DNA from: Helichrysum umbraculigerum
Taxonomy: Eukaryota > Streptophyta > Magnoliopsida > Asterales > Asteraceae
Assembly: GCA_949592205.1 (NCBI GenBank)
Contig: CATIUR010000002.1
Location: forward strand, 4,744,501-4,808,500
Length of the DNA: 64,000 bases
Reading direction: 5' to 3'
The notes below the pieces were generated by a model. The model was not told the origin of the DNA. It saw nothing but the letters and a program-made list of their open reading frames with translations, and did not search any database. A program made the translations under genes and the position numbers. This document shows positions 10,780 through 23,558 of this stretch, one piece after another; within the stretch, counting starts at the first letter, position 1; the number at the start of each line of letters is the position of its first letter.

Positions 10780-13291
10780 TGATGGGCGCCTAGAGGTCGG
10801 TCAAGGAATTGCTTCCTGTCGTCGCGGTGCCTTCCTCCGGGTGCGCCACCAGTGGGTGTTTTAAAATTTGTAAATGCGGGGCCTAAGGATACTTAAAACT
10901 ATGGGGTATAGTAGTAAGTATGACCTAGGGTCGTTCTTCAAACTACAAAGGGCATGGGATCTAGGTCTTTTGATTATCTTTTGTAATTTAGCTGGTTTAT
11001 CAAAAGGTTGATAGGGGTTTTGGTTTTTTCTATTATAACTACTAATTTTAAACTAAACTAAACTAGAGGATAGGTGAGGTGAGGTGGCTACGAGAACAGC
11101 AGATTAACGCGAGTGTCTACTATGATAATTATATATGCTATTTAGGGGTAGTTATTTTAGTTAAGGTATTAGCTATGACGACGAAGTCAGGACTTAACAG
11201 ACGTACTTGAAACAATCGATGACAACAAAGTACTCTACTTACAACCTTTCCTTAGCTCCCACGTATTTAAACGCTTGTACCAGTAGTAAGTTGTTTTACA
11301 GTATTTCCGTTGAAACATAAAAAGGTTCTTGTTATCTATCCTGAGTTATATGTCCTAATGAGCTATAACTACTAGCCTATTATATACCTAACGCGAAGTT
11401 GTCCACAATCAGATAAATAACATGTCACGAAGATAGCAGTTATAGAGTGTAAACTATACCGGAAGTTCTCCCAAATATAGCAACCAATTTAACCAACAGC
11501 CATCCTCGAGTCCTATTCCCCAATCTCGGACATTTGAGATATCCGAATCATGGCATGAATTGTTGAATGAACAAAAACATGAAACAGGGGTTTCCTACCG
11601 GAACAGGTTGGGATGGCCTGGTCTAACGGCTGATTAAATTGTTCATCATTATTTCATATAAACCATCATAACTATTTTACGCGTGTTAAACTGATGTATG
11701 CAATTAATTTATACTCGAAAACCTAATCATATATCCAATAACACAAATGATACTAGCATGCAAACCCTAAAGCAACAATCAAACAAGAACATGCGACAGA
11801 GCAGCATACAAGGATCAGTTTAATTTGTGCAGAGTAACTGGATAATTGGTTAAGTCACACATGTTCCGAAAGTTCTCTCAAAAACATGCGTTAAATAAAT
11901 TGAATCTAATCTATCTCTAATCCTACGCTCCGTGTCTCCCTCCGGTGTATTTCAACCAGGAGAACACCGGCCATGTCGAGTTCAACGATCATCAGACACA
12001 GAATAATAAGCGGCGTACCACCAGTTAAGGACCAGCAGTAAGTTACAAACCACATCATAAGTTGGATAGATAAACATTGGAGACTCAATTCATAGATTCA
12101 AATATATACTAACAGCATACGGACAGAGTAACGGCGTATTTGCAATTGAAATCATTATCACAACGGATTGTGCCCACGACTTTCATAGCTTCCACGTTCC
12201 GTACTACACACATTCGTGATGATTCCGGCGCTATACAAATGAAAGCCGTATAACGTTACCTCCGTTGTTTCATGATATCCAATTGCATTTTAAAGTATAA
12301 CTACCCTAGCATAATGATTATCATAGCAGACACAGATTTGTTTAGCTAAGCATGACAATAATTCTAGCAAGCAATTCTAAATAATTATGACAACAGCACA
12401 ACATATTTAAAACAACAAGATAGAAATTAAAATAAAACCTGACAAAGCGTGATTACAAATCTTGCGCAATCGCAGTCTCGGAGCACCTCCGTAAAGCTAA
12501 GCTAGAAGCTAATCTACTAGCTTAATTAAACTAACCTAAACTAATTATTTCTAGAGAGAGAGTAGAGAGAGAAAGTAAAGAAATGGTGAATGTTGAATGA
12601 AGTATGTAAAATGAGGAGATGGTGGCTTGTATTTATAGGCATGGCTCAACCGTATTCCTCAACCGTATTCTAGCCTTCAAAATCTCAGCCGTATTCCTCA
12701 GCCGTATCAAGATTGCACCTTGGATGACCAAAACATGCGATACGGTTGAATTTGGCCGTATTCGGGAGAGATTGGCCGTATCGGGGGAGGGACAAGGCTG
12801 GATACGGGGGAGATTACCCGTATACGGCTGGCACTAGGCCGTATACGCCCAAAACAGGCCGTATACGGTCAGGTCCAGGCCGTATACGGCTGGGCTTGGC
12901 CGTATCCAGCTTGTCTCTCCCGTATCGTGTTCCGTCGGTTGCTTGTAATCTTCGTTTGGGCGTAACTTCTTCATCCGATGTCCGTTTTCAGCGTTCTTTA
13001 TATCCACGCGATCGTAATCTCCTGATGAAGAAAATGACATAGGTTAGAGGTCATAATCTTTAGTAGAGATTAAAAAGTGCTTAAAAGCGTGAACCGGAAT
13101 GCTTATGATCGTTTTCGTTATATTTATCGTGTTTTTTCGACCATTTAGATGATTTTTGAAATGTTGTCTATATTTTAGCCTTAATGATGAGTTTTGATAA
13201 TAATGTATTGATTTTGAATATATTCATCATTTTTTTGGGCTAAAAAGGTGAGAAAGTGACGCATAAAAACTTGACTTTTTACGTGTCATCA
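10780..13291 (-). repeat. Element C 3' LTR
   Basis: It is 2,512 bp, TG..CA bounded (read on the minus strand TGATGACACG to GCGCCCATCA), and nearly identical to 21042-23553. TATAAATA on the minus strand lies at 12630-12637, with the CCGTATACGG cluster immediately upstream of it. Confidence 0.93.
12640..12935 (-). promoter_or_regulatory. CCGTATACGG palindrome cluster upstream of element C TATA box (3' LTR copy)
   Basis: About a dozen occurrences of the CCGTAT/ATACGG half-site are present. At least four form the 10-bp palindrome CCGTATACGG or a near version. On the minus strand they lie directly upstream of TATAAATA. The arrangement resembles a promoter-proximal enhancer array; the binding factor is unknown. 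Confidence 0.7.
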
Positions 13292-15255
13292 AATATCCCA
13301 CACTTAGACTTTTGCTTGTCCTCAAGCAAATTTCATCTTACCAGCCGAAACCTTCTGAATTTCAAACTTTTTACGCCACAAAGAAGAAGTCATACAGATT
13401 GAAAACAAGTATTGTGCCAATCAAGATAAAAAGATGTTCACATGAAGTATCCAAAGGTCTTTAAGATGATTCACTTAGGCAAAACTTTCAATTCTCGGGA
13501 TGTGGAATATACACGACTGGGCGATCTCACTGGTGGTCACTCAATTCACTCAAGTGTATCGGGTTTCCTATTATCCTAAGCCAAATGAAAAATCGCTCAA
13601 ATACCTGTCATGCAGCATTCGTCGTCATAGGCTTGCCCAAGGATCGTATCTCCACCACTTAGACGGGGACAGCACTAATTATCCCAAGACATTCAAGCGG
13701 GCTGTAATGTGGTGAGGGTTTAAAGGGTATGGATAAGGGTAAAAAGGGTTTAAGGGTTTCACTTATCTTAGGACCTTTAAAATCTTCATGAAAAACACTA
13801 TTTAGATATTCTTTTTAATGAAAACGGAAACGGATAACTATAAGGGAAGAAGATAGCTATTTTGTCTTCTACCTTTTTGAAAACACACGAAGAATTTATG
13901 CTTTTAAGGGCAAGAGTTTTCGGGAGATTTCAACACTTAGCTTTGTTCTATTTTTGGCTCAGAATTTCTTGGCCAGAGATTTTCTAAGGAATTTTCTTTT
14001 TTATTTTCTTTTTGCCCTGTAGACATCCTTTCTTTCTTTCATCTTTTTGTTTTTCCAGCCTTTTTCACTTTCGAACTTTTACTTGGTGTCAATTTTTCAC
14101 ACCACAAGGCTCTCGAATTCTTTTGAATATTGATAATGTAAAACACACACGAGTAGCTTTAAGTAAACACGAATTTTTGTGATTTGGGGTAGAAACAAAA
14201 AGCATACCAAACTAGCTTTTTCCACAAAAAAAATTCTAAAAATTCTAAGATAAGCTTTTGGTAGGTATGGGGGTAAGTGGGTTTAAAATATGGGTTGAAA
14301 GAAACGAAAAGGCTAAGGCTCAACAGGGTTTACTAGGCGGATCATCAACACTGAAAATGAGTGTTGGAAGGGTTTTGGGTTTGAAAGAGATATGTTGAAA
14401 TGGGGTTTAATCCTAGGGAATGTCAAGGTCATCTAATTGCACCTATGTCACGTATGACACCCGTCAATGTGATCTCGAAACGCATACCCGGGGCAAGTTC
14501 TAATTCAGAAATTCATGCACCGGTCACACACAACAAACGAACAGTGAAGCATTTAAAATGAATGCTTATAAGGCTCAAAATTCCTCACCGCAAAAATGTG
14601 TTATATGTGTCCAGTCGTGCGATGCCCCTCTTAGATCCTCATCTTAAATTATTTGGAATCCGACATGATTCGACCTCTTTTTACCAATTTTCGAATACTT
14701 GTAAAAAAAATCTGTACTCTTTCTTACAATTGTGACTCAAAAATTTAAAATTTTTGAAAATTTTGGCAAAAATAAGGGTTGAAAATCATTTCGAGGACAT
14801 GCATATTTCTAAATCAACTTACGGATACCTAGACGAGAGATATACTGCTATCCCACACTTAAAAATAAACATTGTCCCCAATGTTTCTGCACTAGGTAGG
14901 GAGAATCCCACACTTAGGGTTTTGTTTTTAGGAAAAATGTTAATTTAAAAGTTTTAAGTACGGAGGATCCCACACTTAGAGTTTTAAGTGGGCGTAAGCA
15001 TATCTAAGTTACGTCAAAACTAGAAGAGTTTAGGACAGTTACTTCCCTACGGTTGGTGAACACTGGATTCAGGACCAGATTCGTGAAGGAGTGGTGCTAG
15101 TGATCTGCTGGATTTGTGGACCAGACTCTAATTAAAGCTCATCCATTCCTTACGAAGCTGAGTTCTGCAATACCATAAACATAGTCATAATCACCAATCC
15201 AACATTTCAACATCATAAAAGTCTAACATAAATAAAAAGCATAAAGTAAAATAAA
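13292..15255 (-). other. Element C non-coding region before 3' LTR with repeated PPT-like motif
   Basis: No convincing ORF is present. The minus-strand word TAAGTGTGGGA occurs next to the 3' LTR (13294-13304) and again near 14850, 14906 and 14969. The copy beside the LTR is the likely polypurine tract used to prime plus-strand DNA; the others look like decoys or relics. Confidence 0.6.
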
Positions 15256-15747
15256 CTAAAAGTCGTCTAGCAAATCATCCATGTCTGGGTCAAATGCTGC
15301 AAGTGCGTCACTGTCTGGAACTGAAGTAGGTGACGTGGCAACAATCGGACCAGCCATGATGGGTGCAACAGGAAGATCAGGAGCTATCTCAGCATCAGCA
15401 GCAGGAAGAGTGGGCTCTGAGATCAGGGCAGCTGGGAAGAATGACCATGGAGGGAGAGGTGGTCTCGGACCTTGCCCAAGTCTAAAAGACTGGTCAGGAA
15501 GTCTCGGAAGTCCAACCCTCTCTCTGATGTCAGAGTGGGAGTCATGCTGGATGGAGAGCTCTCGCAGAATCGCCCAAGTTACAGCTTTATCAGCTGTGGT
15601 GATCCCGTAGTCAAAGACTGGAGTGCTCGTCACATCTGTCACAGGCTCCTCTGGTACAGTGGTCGACTTCTTCCTTCCTCTGCGGTGTTTCTTCTTCTTC
15701 TGTTGTTGAGTAGCAGTGTGTCCTGAGGTCTCAGCCGAAGCGTCCAT
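15256..15747 (-). CDS. Element C downstream ORF of unknown function
   Basis: From the ATG at 15745-15747 this ORF encodes about 163 residues. It begins MDASAETSGH, followed by a very basic stretch (QQQKKKKHRRGRKK, about residues 13-26), a middle part (AVTWAILREL) and an Ala/Pro/Asp-rich end (DMDDLLDDF). The frame is open for 36 more codons upstream. However, a strong acceptor-like tract (TTTTTCTTTATGTTTCAG on the minus strand) ends two bases before this ATG, so expression from a spliced RNA is plausible. Athila elements carry an env-like ORF in this position, but no signal peptide or membrane segment is visible after this start. Function unknown. Confidence 0.55.
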   Translation of the reverse strand: MDASAETSGHTATQQQKKKKHRRGRKKSTTVPEEPVTDVTSTPVFDYGITTADKAVTWAILRELSIQHDSHSDIRERVGLPRLPDQSFRLGQGPRPPLPPWSFFPAALISEPTLPAADAEIAPDLPVAPIMAGPIVATSPTSVPDSDALAAFDPDMDDLLDDF

Positions 15748-16085
15748 CCTGAAACATAAAGAAAAACAGGTAATGCTAAAGCTTATATGATTATACAAAT
15801 GCAGCAAAATCAGATGACTTTTTTTAAAAAGATTTTTATAAAAAGTTTGAGTCATCTAAGTGGTTGCATTTGCATAAGTCAGATAAAACTTATCACCGAT
15901 GTACATATAAGAGTGCGGTTCTGTCGGGTATCTAGCTTATCCTGCATTTATTAGTCCAGTGATGATAATACTAAGCAAAAATAAACTAAGAAATAAAAGC
16001 TAAAATAAAGATAAGCAATGGGGTGCCTCCCAAGAGCGCTTGTTTAACGAGTCATTAGCTTGACTCTTTTACCTACTTTGTCGGC

Positions 16086-16985
16086 TCAAGGTGGTTCGAA
16101 GATATAGACTTCCTCACTTGAAGGAAAGTCTTCGATGTAGTGTTTTAAGCGGTGACCATTTACTTTAAAATTACTGTCCGGTGCTTCTAGTTCGACTGCT
16201 CCGAAGGTAAAGACTTTTGATACAACGAATGGTCCGCTCCACCTTGATCTGAATTTGCCCGAAAATTTTCTGAAGCGCGAATTGTAGAGAAGAACTTTAT
16301 CTCCAGGTTTGAACTTAGAATACTTGAGTTTAGCATCGTGAAGATTTTTGGTTCGCTCCTTGAAATGTAGAGAACTATCATAGGCTTGGTCTCTCAATTC
16401 GGCTAGTTCGTTCAGCTGCATCTTACGATGTAATCCTGTTGTGGAAGGGTCTAGATTGCAATCTCTCAGCGCCCAGTAAGCCTTGTATTCCAACTCTATC
16501 GGCAGATGACATGCTTTACCATAGACTAGTCTGTAAGGCGTGGTCCCTAATGGTGTCTTATATGCAGTTCTGAACGCCCACAGAGCATCGTCTAATTTGT
16601 CGGCCCATTTTTCCCTATGATTCAGCACGGTTCGTTCTAAGATCCTTTTGAGCGCTCTATTCGTCACTTCGGCTTGCCCATTCGTCTGCGGGTGATAGGC
16701 CGTAGAGGTCTTATGGGTGACACCATAATATTGTAATGTCCTCATAAACTGAGCATTACAAAAGTGCGTGCCCCGATCACTGATGATCGCCTTTGGAGTT
16801 CCGAAACGAGAAAAGAGTTGCTTGAGGAACTTGGTCACTACTCGTGCGTCATTTGTAGGAAATGCTTGCGCCTCGGCCCACCTGGATACGTAGTCGACAG
16901 CTACCAGAATGTATTCTTTTCCGAAAGACTTTGGGAATGGTCCCATGAAATCCAACCCCCATATATCAAAGATCTCGCAAGCCTA
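16086..16985 (-). pseudogene. pol: Element C integrase core and C-terminal part after an in-frame stop
   Basis: This segment is in the same frame as the polyprotein upstream and separated from it by one TAG (16983-16985). It carries the integrase catalytic core: [31 protein letters not shown], and [20 protein letters not shown] with the catalytic Glu. The C-terminal region typical of Athila follows ([38 protein letters not shown]). The stop sits in an otherwise conserved block, most simply a glutamine codon changed by a single C-to-T. The frame ends at TGA/TAA near 16086. Confidence 0.88.
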
Positions 16986-19900
16986 GATGTTAGTAAGTGG
17001 CATTTCACTCCTCTGTGAGATACTTCCAAACCTTTGGCAAGCATCACAACGTTTTACCAAGTCGTGAGCGTCTCTGAAAATAGTCGGCCAGTAGAATCCG
17101 GAATCGTATACCTTCCTCGCAGTCATATTTGCTCCATGATGTCCTCCAGTGGGTCCGTGATGACTCTGGTGGAGAATGTTCCTTGCTTCCCTCTCGTCTG
17201 CGCATCTTCTGATGATTTGGTCCGGACATACTTTGAATAAGTATGGATCGTCCCAATAGTAATTTTTAATGTCTCTGAAGAATTTGCGTTTTCTAGAGGT
17301 GGGTATTCCTTTCGGCACAATTCCTCCAACCAGATAATTAGCGTAGTCTGCGTACCAAGGGTCGTGGTTGAATTGTGAACCCTTCTGGTGGCCTCCGATG
17401 TTCATGAGTTGTTCTTCAGGAAACTGATCTTGAATATCTCTTTCATTAAGCTTTTCCATCGATGGGTTTTCCAATCGACTGAGATGATCTGCTGCGACAT
17501 TTTCTGCTCCTTTCTTATCCCTGATTTCTATGTCGAATTCTTGGAGAAGCAAAATCCATCGAAGTAGTCTTGGTTTAGCATCTTGCTTTTTGAAAAGATA
17601 CTTCAAGGCTGAGTGGTCTGTATAGACAATAGTTTTGGACAATATTAAGTAAGAACGAAATTTATCAAAAGCAAATACTACCGCAAGCAACTCCTTTTCT
17701 GTAGTAGTATAATTTTCTTGAGCATCGGTGAGTGTCTTGCTGGCGTAGTATATTGGCTGAAAATGCTTATCCTTCCTTTGCCCTAAGACAGCTCCAACAG
17801 CAAAGTCACTGGCGTCACACATGATTTCAAATGGAAGACTCCAGTCAGGAGCAACCATGATCGGTGCATGTGTGAGCTCATCCTTCAAAATGTTGAAAGC
17901 TTTCAGGCAGTCATCTGAAAAGACAAACGGAGTGTCCTTCTCGAGAAGGTGCGTCATAGGTCGAGAAATCTTAGAGAAATCCTTAATAAAGCGACGGTAA
18001 AATCCGGCGTGACCTAAGAAACTGCGAATGGCTTTAACAGAAGTAGGTGGCGGAAGTTTGGCAATAGTCTCAACTTTAGCTTTGTCAACTTCAATTCCAG
18101 ACTTTGATATTCGGTGTCCTAGAACTATTCCTTCCTTCACCATAAAGTGGCACTTCTCCCAGTTTAAGACAAGATTTGATTCTTCACATCGGGCTAGCAT
18201 TCGTTCGAGTTTGGAAAGACAAGAAGTGAAGGAGTCTCCAAAGACTGAGAAGTCATCCATGAATACCTCCATACACTGTTCAATCATATCGTGGAATATC
18301 GCCACCATACACCTTTGGAATGTAGCAGGTGCGTTGCATAGCCCGAAAGGCATGCGTCGGTAAGCGAATGTTCCGTAAGGACATGTGAAAGTCGTCTTTT
18401 CTTGGTCCTTAGGATCGAGAGGAATCTGAAAATAGCCAGAGAAACCATCAAGGAAACAGTAGAATTCGTTCCCGGATAATCTCTCCAACATTTGATCGAT
18501 GAACGGTAGAGGGAAATGATCTTTTCGAGTGGCTTCGTTCAGCTTCCGATAGTCGATGCATACCCTCCAACCGGTGACGGTACGTGTTGGAATGAGTTCA
18601 TTATCATCGTTTGCGATAACCGTCATTCCTCCTTTCTTGGGGACAACCTGAACTGGGCTGACCCATGGGGAATCTGAAATAGGATAGATTAAGCCAGCGT
18701 CCAAGAGTTTGATAACCTCCTTCTTGACCACATCTTGAATCTTCGGGTTGACTCTCCTCTGTCTCTGTATAGAAGGTTTGAAGTCGTTTTCCATTAGTAT
18801 CTTGTGCGTGCAGTAATTTGGACTGATCCCTTGGATATCAGAGATTTTCCATGCAATCGCCTTCTTGTGTGACTTCAATACTCGGATGAGTTTTGCTTTC
18901 TCTTCGGGTGTAAGACCTTTTGCAATTATGACAGGTAAGTGCGAGGTTCCTTCAAGAAAAGCATACTCCAGATGAGAGGGTAGTTCCTTCAGCTCCAATT
19001 CTGGTGGTTCTTCAGTGGAAGGCTTCATTCGAGCGATCTCGTCTCTTCGTAATTCATCATACTCCGTCTGGAACTCTGGTTCGTTTGGAGATGAGTTGGC
19101 TGCAGTGGCTGATGCTATTTCTACTAATTCTGTCTTGTTAGAGAGTGCGTTCTTCTTCAGCTTGTATTTACTTGTAGATGATGAGGAAGTTGCATTATCT
19201 TCAGTAAGGATGATTTTGTTGTCGTCGGTGAATGCAAACCTCTGAAATTGAGCCGTTGAAGATGTACTTATGGTGATTTCTGGATTTTGTGGCGCACAAC
19301 CTTCAGATAGTTGCGGCTCAGCTGAGATTTCTGGTTCCATCTCAAAAGATTTGAGAATTTCAGCTACTGAAGGAGATGAATCAGTTTGACCCCTTTGTAA
19401 GATTGGTAGAGGAATGCCTTCGCCTAAGGGAACAGCAACAAAGGAGTTGTTCGTGAAAGTGCTGATAGGCGGTGCAAGAGGATACTTCGTTTCAGATAAA
19501 GGAAATAGTAGCTCCTTAGAGTGTGCTGGTTTGTCAGAGATAGCTGAGCAGAGTCCGGCATCGTCCTGGCATAGTCTCCTCGTAGTGATGACCGTGTTCG
19601 GAAGAAGGTCAGGATTGCTAACTGCTAGAATCTCCTCCAAATGCTCATCATATATTTCCTGCATGGAATCCACAAGACCAAGATCTTCTCCCACAGGTTG
19701 TTTCATCAGTTTATCGACATTAAAGGTGACTTCCTCCGTTCCGACCCTCAGTTTTAAAGATTTTTCGTTTACGTCAATAACAGCCTTGGCAGTGTTTAGG
19801 AAAGGTCTGCCAAGGATGAGGGGAACGTGGGCGTCTTCCTCAATATCCATAATGACAAAGTCAACTGGGAAGATAAATTTACCTACTCTAACCATAATAT

Positions 19901-20861
19901 CTTCAGCGATCCCCCGAGGGAGTTTAACTGATCTATCGGCTAATTGGATGGTCATTTGAGTGGGTAGCAGTTCTCCTAATCCTAGTTTCTTATATAGTGA
20001 GTAAGGCATAAGGTTGACACTAGCACCTAGGTCAGCTAAGGCATTACTAACTTGGATATTTTGAAGGTAACAAGGAATAGTGAAACGGCCAGTATCTCCT
20101 AGTTTTGGTGGAAGGCCATGTAACATGATTGCAGAGCATTCAGCATCTAAGGGTATATTAACTAATTGCCTTAATTTTTCTTTATTTGAAAGAAGTTCTT
20201 TGAAGAATTTTGCACAACTGGGCATTTCTACTAAAGCATCTAATAATCTAACGTTTAAGTGCAGGCTTTTAAACATCTCAAGATATTTCCCAAACTGCGC
20301 TTCCTGCTTCTCTTTCTTAAGTCTACCAGGGAATGGAATTCGAGTACGTGGAATGATTTCTGGAACTTGAGAAGGTACTGGATCGAGCGCAGAGACAGGG
20401 GTGTCACTTGGCACTGGATCAGTAGAAGTGGAAGGTTTATTTGAAGAATTATCTGAGGTTTGTTCAATTCTGGTTTCTTTACCTCCTCTTGTGACAACTA
20501 AGATGTCGTTACCGATCGCGATTTTCCTTTGACTCTCCTCAACTTTTGAAAATAATTGTTTAAGACTAACTTCAAGGTTTTTGATCAAATCTTCGGAAAT
20601 TCTAAGTAAAGCATCAATTTTATCTTGAAAATCTATTACTTGTTTATTAACGTTGTTTTGTTCAACCATGAAGTTAATTAAAGTTTCGTTATAGTGTTGT
20701 TGAGAGTTAAAGGAGGAATCGGATAGAGTGGACGGTAGAGTAGACAGAGATTGAGTAAAAGGGGTTTTATTTTGCCACTGAACTGAAGATGTGGATTGAA
20801 AGCTTGGTTCAGGGCTTTTGAAAGTTGTCCCAAACTTACAGTCATGTTGACTAGTCGTCAT
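16983..20861 (-). CDS. pol: Element C polyprotein: protease, RT, RNase H and integrase zinc domain
   Basis: This 1,292-codon ORF starts at ATG 20859-20861. Residues 1-180 are low-complexity with a possible coiled coil (about 60-115). A linker typical of Athila follows ([20 protein letters not shown]). The aspartic protease has [13 protein letters not shown] near 275. RT runs from about residue 690 with [20 protein letters not shown] and the catalytic FMDDFSVFG near 866. RNase H has [11 protein letters not shown] near 1080. The integrase zinc region ([25 protein letters not shown]) precedes the stop. The capsid domain normally N-terminal in Athila Gag is missing, so this copy likely cannot make its own particles. 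The long open frame agrees with its very similar LTRs. Confidence 0.92.
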   Translation of the reverse strand: MTTSQHDCKFGTTFKSPEPSFQSTSSVQWQNKTPFTQSLSTLPSTLSDSSFNSQQHYNETLINFMVEQNNVNKQVIDFQDKIDALLRISEDLIKNLEVSLKQLFSKVEESQRKIAIGNDILVVTRGGKETRIEQTSDNSSNKPSTSTDPVPSDTPVSALDPVPSQVPEIIPRTRIPFPGRLKKEKQEAQFGKYLEMFKSLHLNVRLLDALVEMPSCAKFFKELLSNKEKLRQLVNIPLDAECSAIMLHGLPPKLGDTGRFTIPCYLQNIQVSNALADLGASVNLMPYSLYKKLGLGELLPTQMTIQLADRSVKLPRGIAEDIMVRVGKFIFPVDFVIMDIEEDAHVPLILGRPFLNTAKAVIDVNEKSLKLRVGTEEVTFNVDKLMKQPVGEDLGLVDSMQEIYDEHLEEILAVSNPDLLPNTVITTRRLCQDDAGLCSAISDKPAHSKELLFPLSETKYPLAPPISTFTNNSFVAVPLGEGIPLPILQRGQTDSSPSVAEILKSFEMEPEISAEPQLSEGCAPQNPEITISTSSTAQFQRFAFTDDNKIILTEDNATSSSSTSKYKLKKNALSNKTELVEIASATAANSSPNEPEFQTEYDELRRDEIARMKPSTEEPPELELKELPSHLEYAFLEGTSHLPVIIAKGLTPEEKAKLIRVLKSHKKAIAWKISDIQGISPNYCTHKILMENDFKPSIQRQRRVNPKIQDVVKKEVIKLLDAGLIYPISDSPWVSPVQVVPKKGGMTVIANDDNELIPTRTVTGWRVCIDYRKLNEATRKDHFPLPFIDQMLERLSGNEFYCFLDGFSGYFQIPLDPKDQEKTTFTCPYGTFAYRRMPFGLCNAPATFQRCMVAIFHDMIEQCMEVFMDDFSVFGDSFTSCLSKLERMLARCEESNLVLNWEKCHFMVKEGIVLGHRISKSGIEVDKAKVETIAKLPPPTSVKAIRSFLGHAGFYRRFIKDFSKISRPMTHLLEKDTPFVFSDDCLKAFNILKDELTHAPIMVAPDWSLPFEIMCDASDFAVGAVLGQRKDKHFQPIYYASKTLTDAQENYTTTEKELLAVVFAFDKFRSYLILSKTIVYTDHSALKYLFKKQDAKPRLLRWILLLQEFDIEIRDKKGAENVAADHLSRLENPSMEKLNERDIQDQFPEEQLMNIGGHQKGSQFNHDPWYADYANYLVGGIVPKGIPTSRKRKFFRDIKNYYWDDPYLFKVCPDQIIRRCADEREARNILHQSHHGPTGGHHGANMTARKVYDSGFYWPTIFRDAHDLVKRCDACQRFGSISQRSEMPLTNI

Positions 20862-21041
20862 GGCTGAAAAATTTGGGGTTTTGGTAGAAAAGAGAGTTTT
20901 GGAAGGGAAAGGGTACTGAAAAGGAAATAACAGAAAAGGAACTTTCGGATGATATTGATCTTCCGAAAGGATCGCTAAATAACTAAGATAACTAAATTCC
21001 TAAATCGGTCGTTGTAGTCCCCGGCAGCGGCGCCAAAAACT
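20862..21041 (-). other. Element C short leader
   Basis: Only about 180 bp separate the 5' LTR from the polyprotein start. It contains the primer site and a purine-rich stretch. The short distance fits loss of the gag capsid region. Confidence 0.6.
21018..21035 (-). promoter_or_regulatory. Element C primer binding site (Athila type)
   Basis: The minus strand reads TGGCGCCGCTGCCGGGGA, six bases inside the 5' LTR. This is the Athila/Tat primer-site pattern, usually assigned to tRNA-Asp. Confidence 0.85.
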
Positions 21042-23553
21042 TGATGGGCGCCTAGAGGTCGGTCAAGGAATTGCTTCCTGTCGTCGCGGTGCCTTCCTCC
21101 GGGTGCGCCACCAGTGGGTGTTTTAAAATTTGTAAATGCGGGGCCTAAGGATACTTAAAACTATGGGGTATAGTAGTAAGTATGACCTAGGGTCGTTCTT
21201 CAAACTACAACGGGCATGGGATCTAGGTCTTTTGATTATCTTTTGTAATTTAGCTGGTTTATCAAAAGGTTGATAGGGGTTTTGGTTTTTTCTATTATAA
21301 CTACTAATTTTAAACTAAACTAAACTAGAGGATAGGTGAGGTGAGGTGGCTACGAGAACAGCAGATTAACGCGAGTGTCTACTATGATAATTATATATGC
21401 TATTTAGGGGTAGTTATTTTAGTTAAGGTATTAGCTATGACGACGAAGTCAGGACTTAACAGACGTACTTGAAACAATCGATGACAACAAAGTACTCTAC
21501 TTACAACCTTTCCTTAGCTCCCACGTATTTAAACGCTTGTACCAGTAGTAAGTTGTTTTACAGTATTTCCGTTGAAACATAAAAAGGTTCTTGTTATCTA
21601 TCCTGAGTTATATGTCCTAATGAGCTATAACTACTAGCCTATTATATACCTAACGCGAAGTTGTCCACAATCAGATAAATAACATGTCACGAAGATAGCA
21701 GTTATAGAGTGTAAACTATACCGGAAGTTCTCCCAAATATAGCAACCAATTTAACCAACAGCCATCCTCGAGTCCTATTCCCCAATCTCGGACATTTGAG
21801 ATATCCGAATCATGGCATGAATTGTTGAATGAACAAAAACATGAAACAGGGGTTTCCTACCGGAACAGGTTGGGATGGCCTGGTCTAACGGCTGATTAAA
21901 TTGTTCATCATTATTTCATATAAACCATCATAACTATTTTACGCGTGTTAAACTGATGTATGCAATTAATTTATACTCGAAAACCTAATCATATATCCAA
22001 TAACACAAATGATACTAGCATGCAAACCCTAAAGCAACAATCAAACAAGAACATGCGACAGAGCAGCATACAAGGATCAGTTTAATTTGTGCAGAGTAAC
22101 TGGATAATTGGTTAAGTCACACATGTTCCGAAAGTTCTCTCAAAAACATGCGTTAAATAAATTGAATCTAATCTATCTCTAATCCTACGCTCCGTGTCTC
22201 CCTCCGGTGTATTTCAACCAGGAGAACACCGGCCATGTCGAGTTCAACGATCATCAGACACAGAATAATAAGCGGCGTACCACCAGTTAAGGACCAGCAG
22301 TAAGTTACAAACCACAGCATAAGTTGGATAGATAAACATTGGAGACTCAATTCATAGATTCAAATATATACTAACAGCATACGGACAGAGTAACGGCGTA
22401 TTTGCAATTGAAATCATTATCACAACGGATTGTGCCCACGACTTTCATAGCTTCCACGTTCCGTACTACACACATTCGTGATGATTCCGGCGCTATACAA
22501 ATGAAAGCCGTATAACGTTACCTCCGTTGTTTCATGATATCCAATTGCATTTTAAAGTATAACTACCCTAGCATAATGATTATCATAGCAGACACAGATT
22601 TGTTTAGCTAAGCATGGCAATAATTCTAGCAAGCAATTCTAAATAATTATGACAACAGCACAACATATTTAAAACAACAAGATAGAAATTAAAATAAAAC
22701 CTGACAAAGCGTGATTACAAATCTTGCGCAATCGCAGTCTCGGAGCACCTCCGTAAAGCTAAGCTAGAAGCTAATCTACTAGCTTAATTAAACTAACCTA
22801 AACTAATTATTTCTAGAGAGAGAGTAGAGAGAGAAAGTAAAGAAATGGTGAATGTTGAATGAAGTATGTAAAATGAGGAGATGGTGGCTTGTATTTATAG
22901 GCATGGCTCAACCGTATTCCTCAACCGTATTCTAGCCTTCAAAATCTCAGCCGTATTCCTCAGCCGTATCAAGATTGCACCTTGGATGACCAAAACATGC
23001 GATACGGTTGAATTTGGCCGTATTCGGGAGAGATTGGCCGTATCGGGGGAGGGACAAGGCTGGATACGGGGGAGATTGCCCGTATACGGCTGGCACTAGG
23101 CCGTATACGCCCAAAACAGGCCGTATACGGTCAGGTCCAGGCCGTATACGGCTGGGCTTGGCCGTATCCAGCTTGTCTCTCCCGTATCGTGTTCCGTCGG
23201 TTGCTTGTAATCTTCGTTTGGGCGTAACTTCTTCATCCGATGTCCGTTTTCAGCGTTCTTTATATCCACGCGATCGTAATCTCCTGATGAAGAAAATGAC
23301 ATAGGTTAGAGGTCATAATCTTTAGTAGAGATTAAAAAGTGCTTAAAAGCGTGAACCGGAATGCTTATGATCGTTTTCGTTATATTTATCGTGTTTTTTC
23401 GACCATTTAGATGATTTTTGAAATGTTGTCTATATTTTAGCCTTAATGATGAGTTTTGATAATAATGTATTGATTTTGAATATATTCATCATTTTTTTGG
23501 GCTAAAAAGGTGAGAAAGTGACGCATAAAAACTTGACTTTTTACGTGTCATCA
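21042..23553 (-). repeat. Element C 5' LTR
   Basis: It is 2,512 bp and functionally the 5' LTR because the element is antisense. Differences from the other LTR seen by eye are near 21208, 22317, 22617 and 23076, about 0.16% in total. TATAAATA on the minus strand lies at 22892-22899, with the CCGTATACGG cluster at about 22905-23200 directly upstream. Confidence 0.93.
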
Positions 23554-23558
23554 ATAAA

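Larger units (their letters stand above)
10780..23553 (-). mobile_element. Element C: Athila-like Gypsy retrotransposon, antisense, young
   Basis: It is 12,774 bp long with duplication ATAAA at 10775-10779 and 23554-23558. The two LTRs are 2,512 bp each and show only about four differences by eye. Coding strand, primer site and promoter all point to the minus strand, so the 5' LTR is 21042-23553. The primer site (TGGCGCCGCTGCCGGGGA on the minus strand) and the RT sequence match the Athila/Tat group of plant Gypsy elements. A 1,292-codon protease-RT-RNase H-integrase frame is intact except for one stop within integrase. No capsid domain is recognised. Confidence 0.93.

Noticed and set aside
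12619..13042. Arg/Gly-rich ORFs in the element C LTR (also 22881-23304)
   Set aside because: They are translations of the CCGTATACGG cluster and occur identically in both LTRs of an antisense element.
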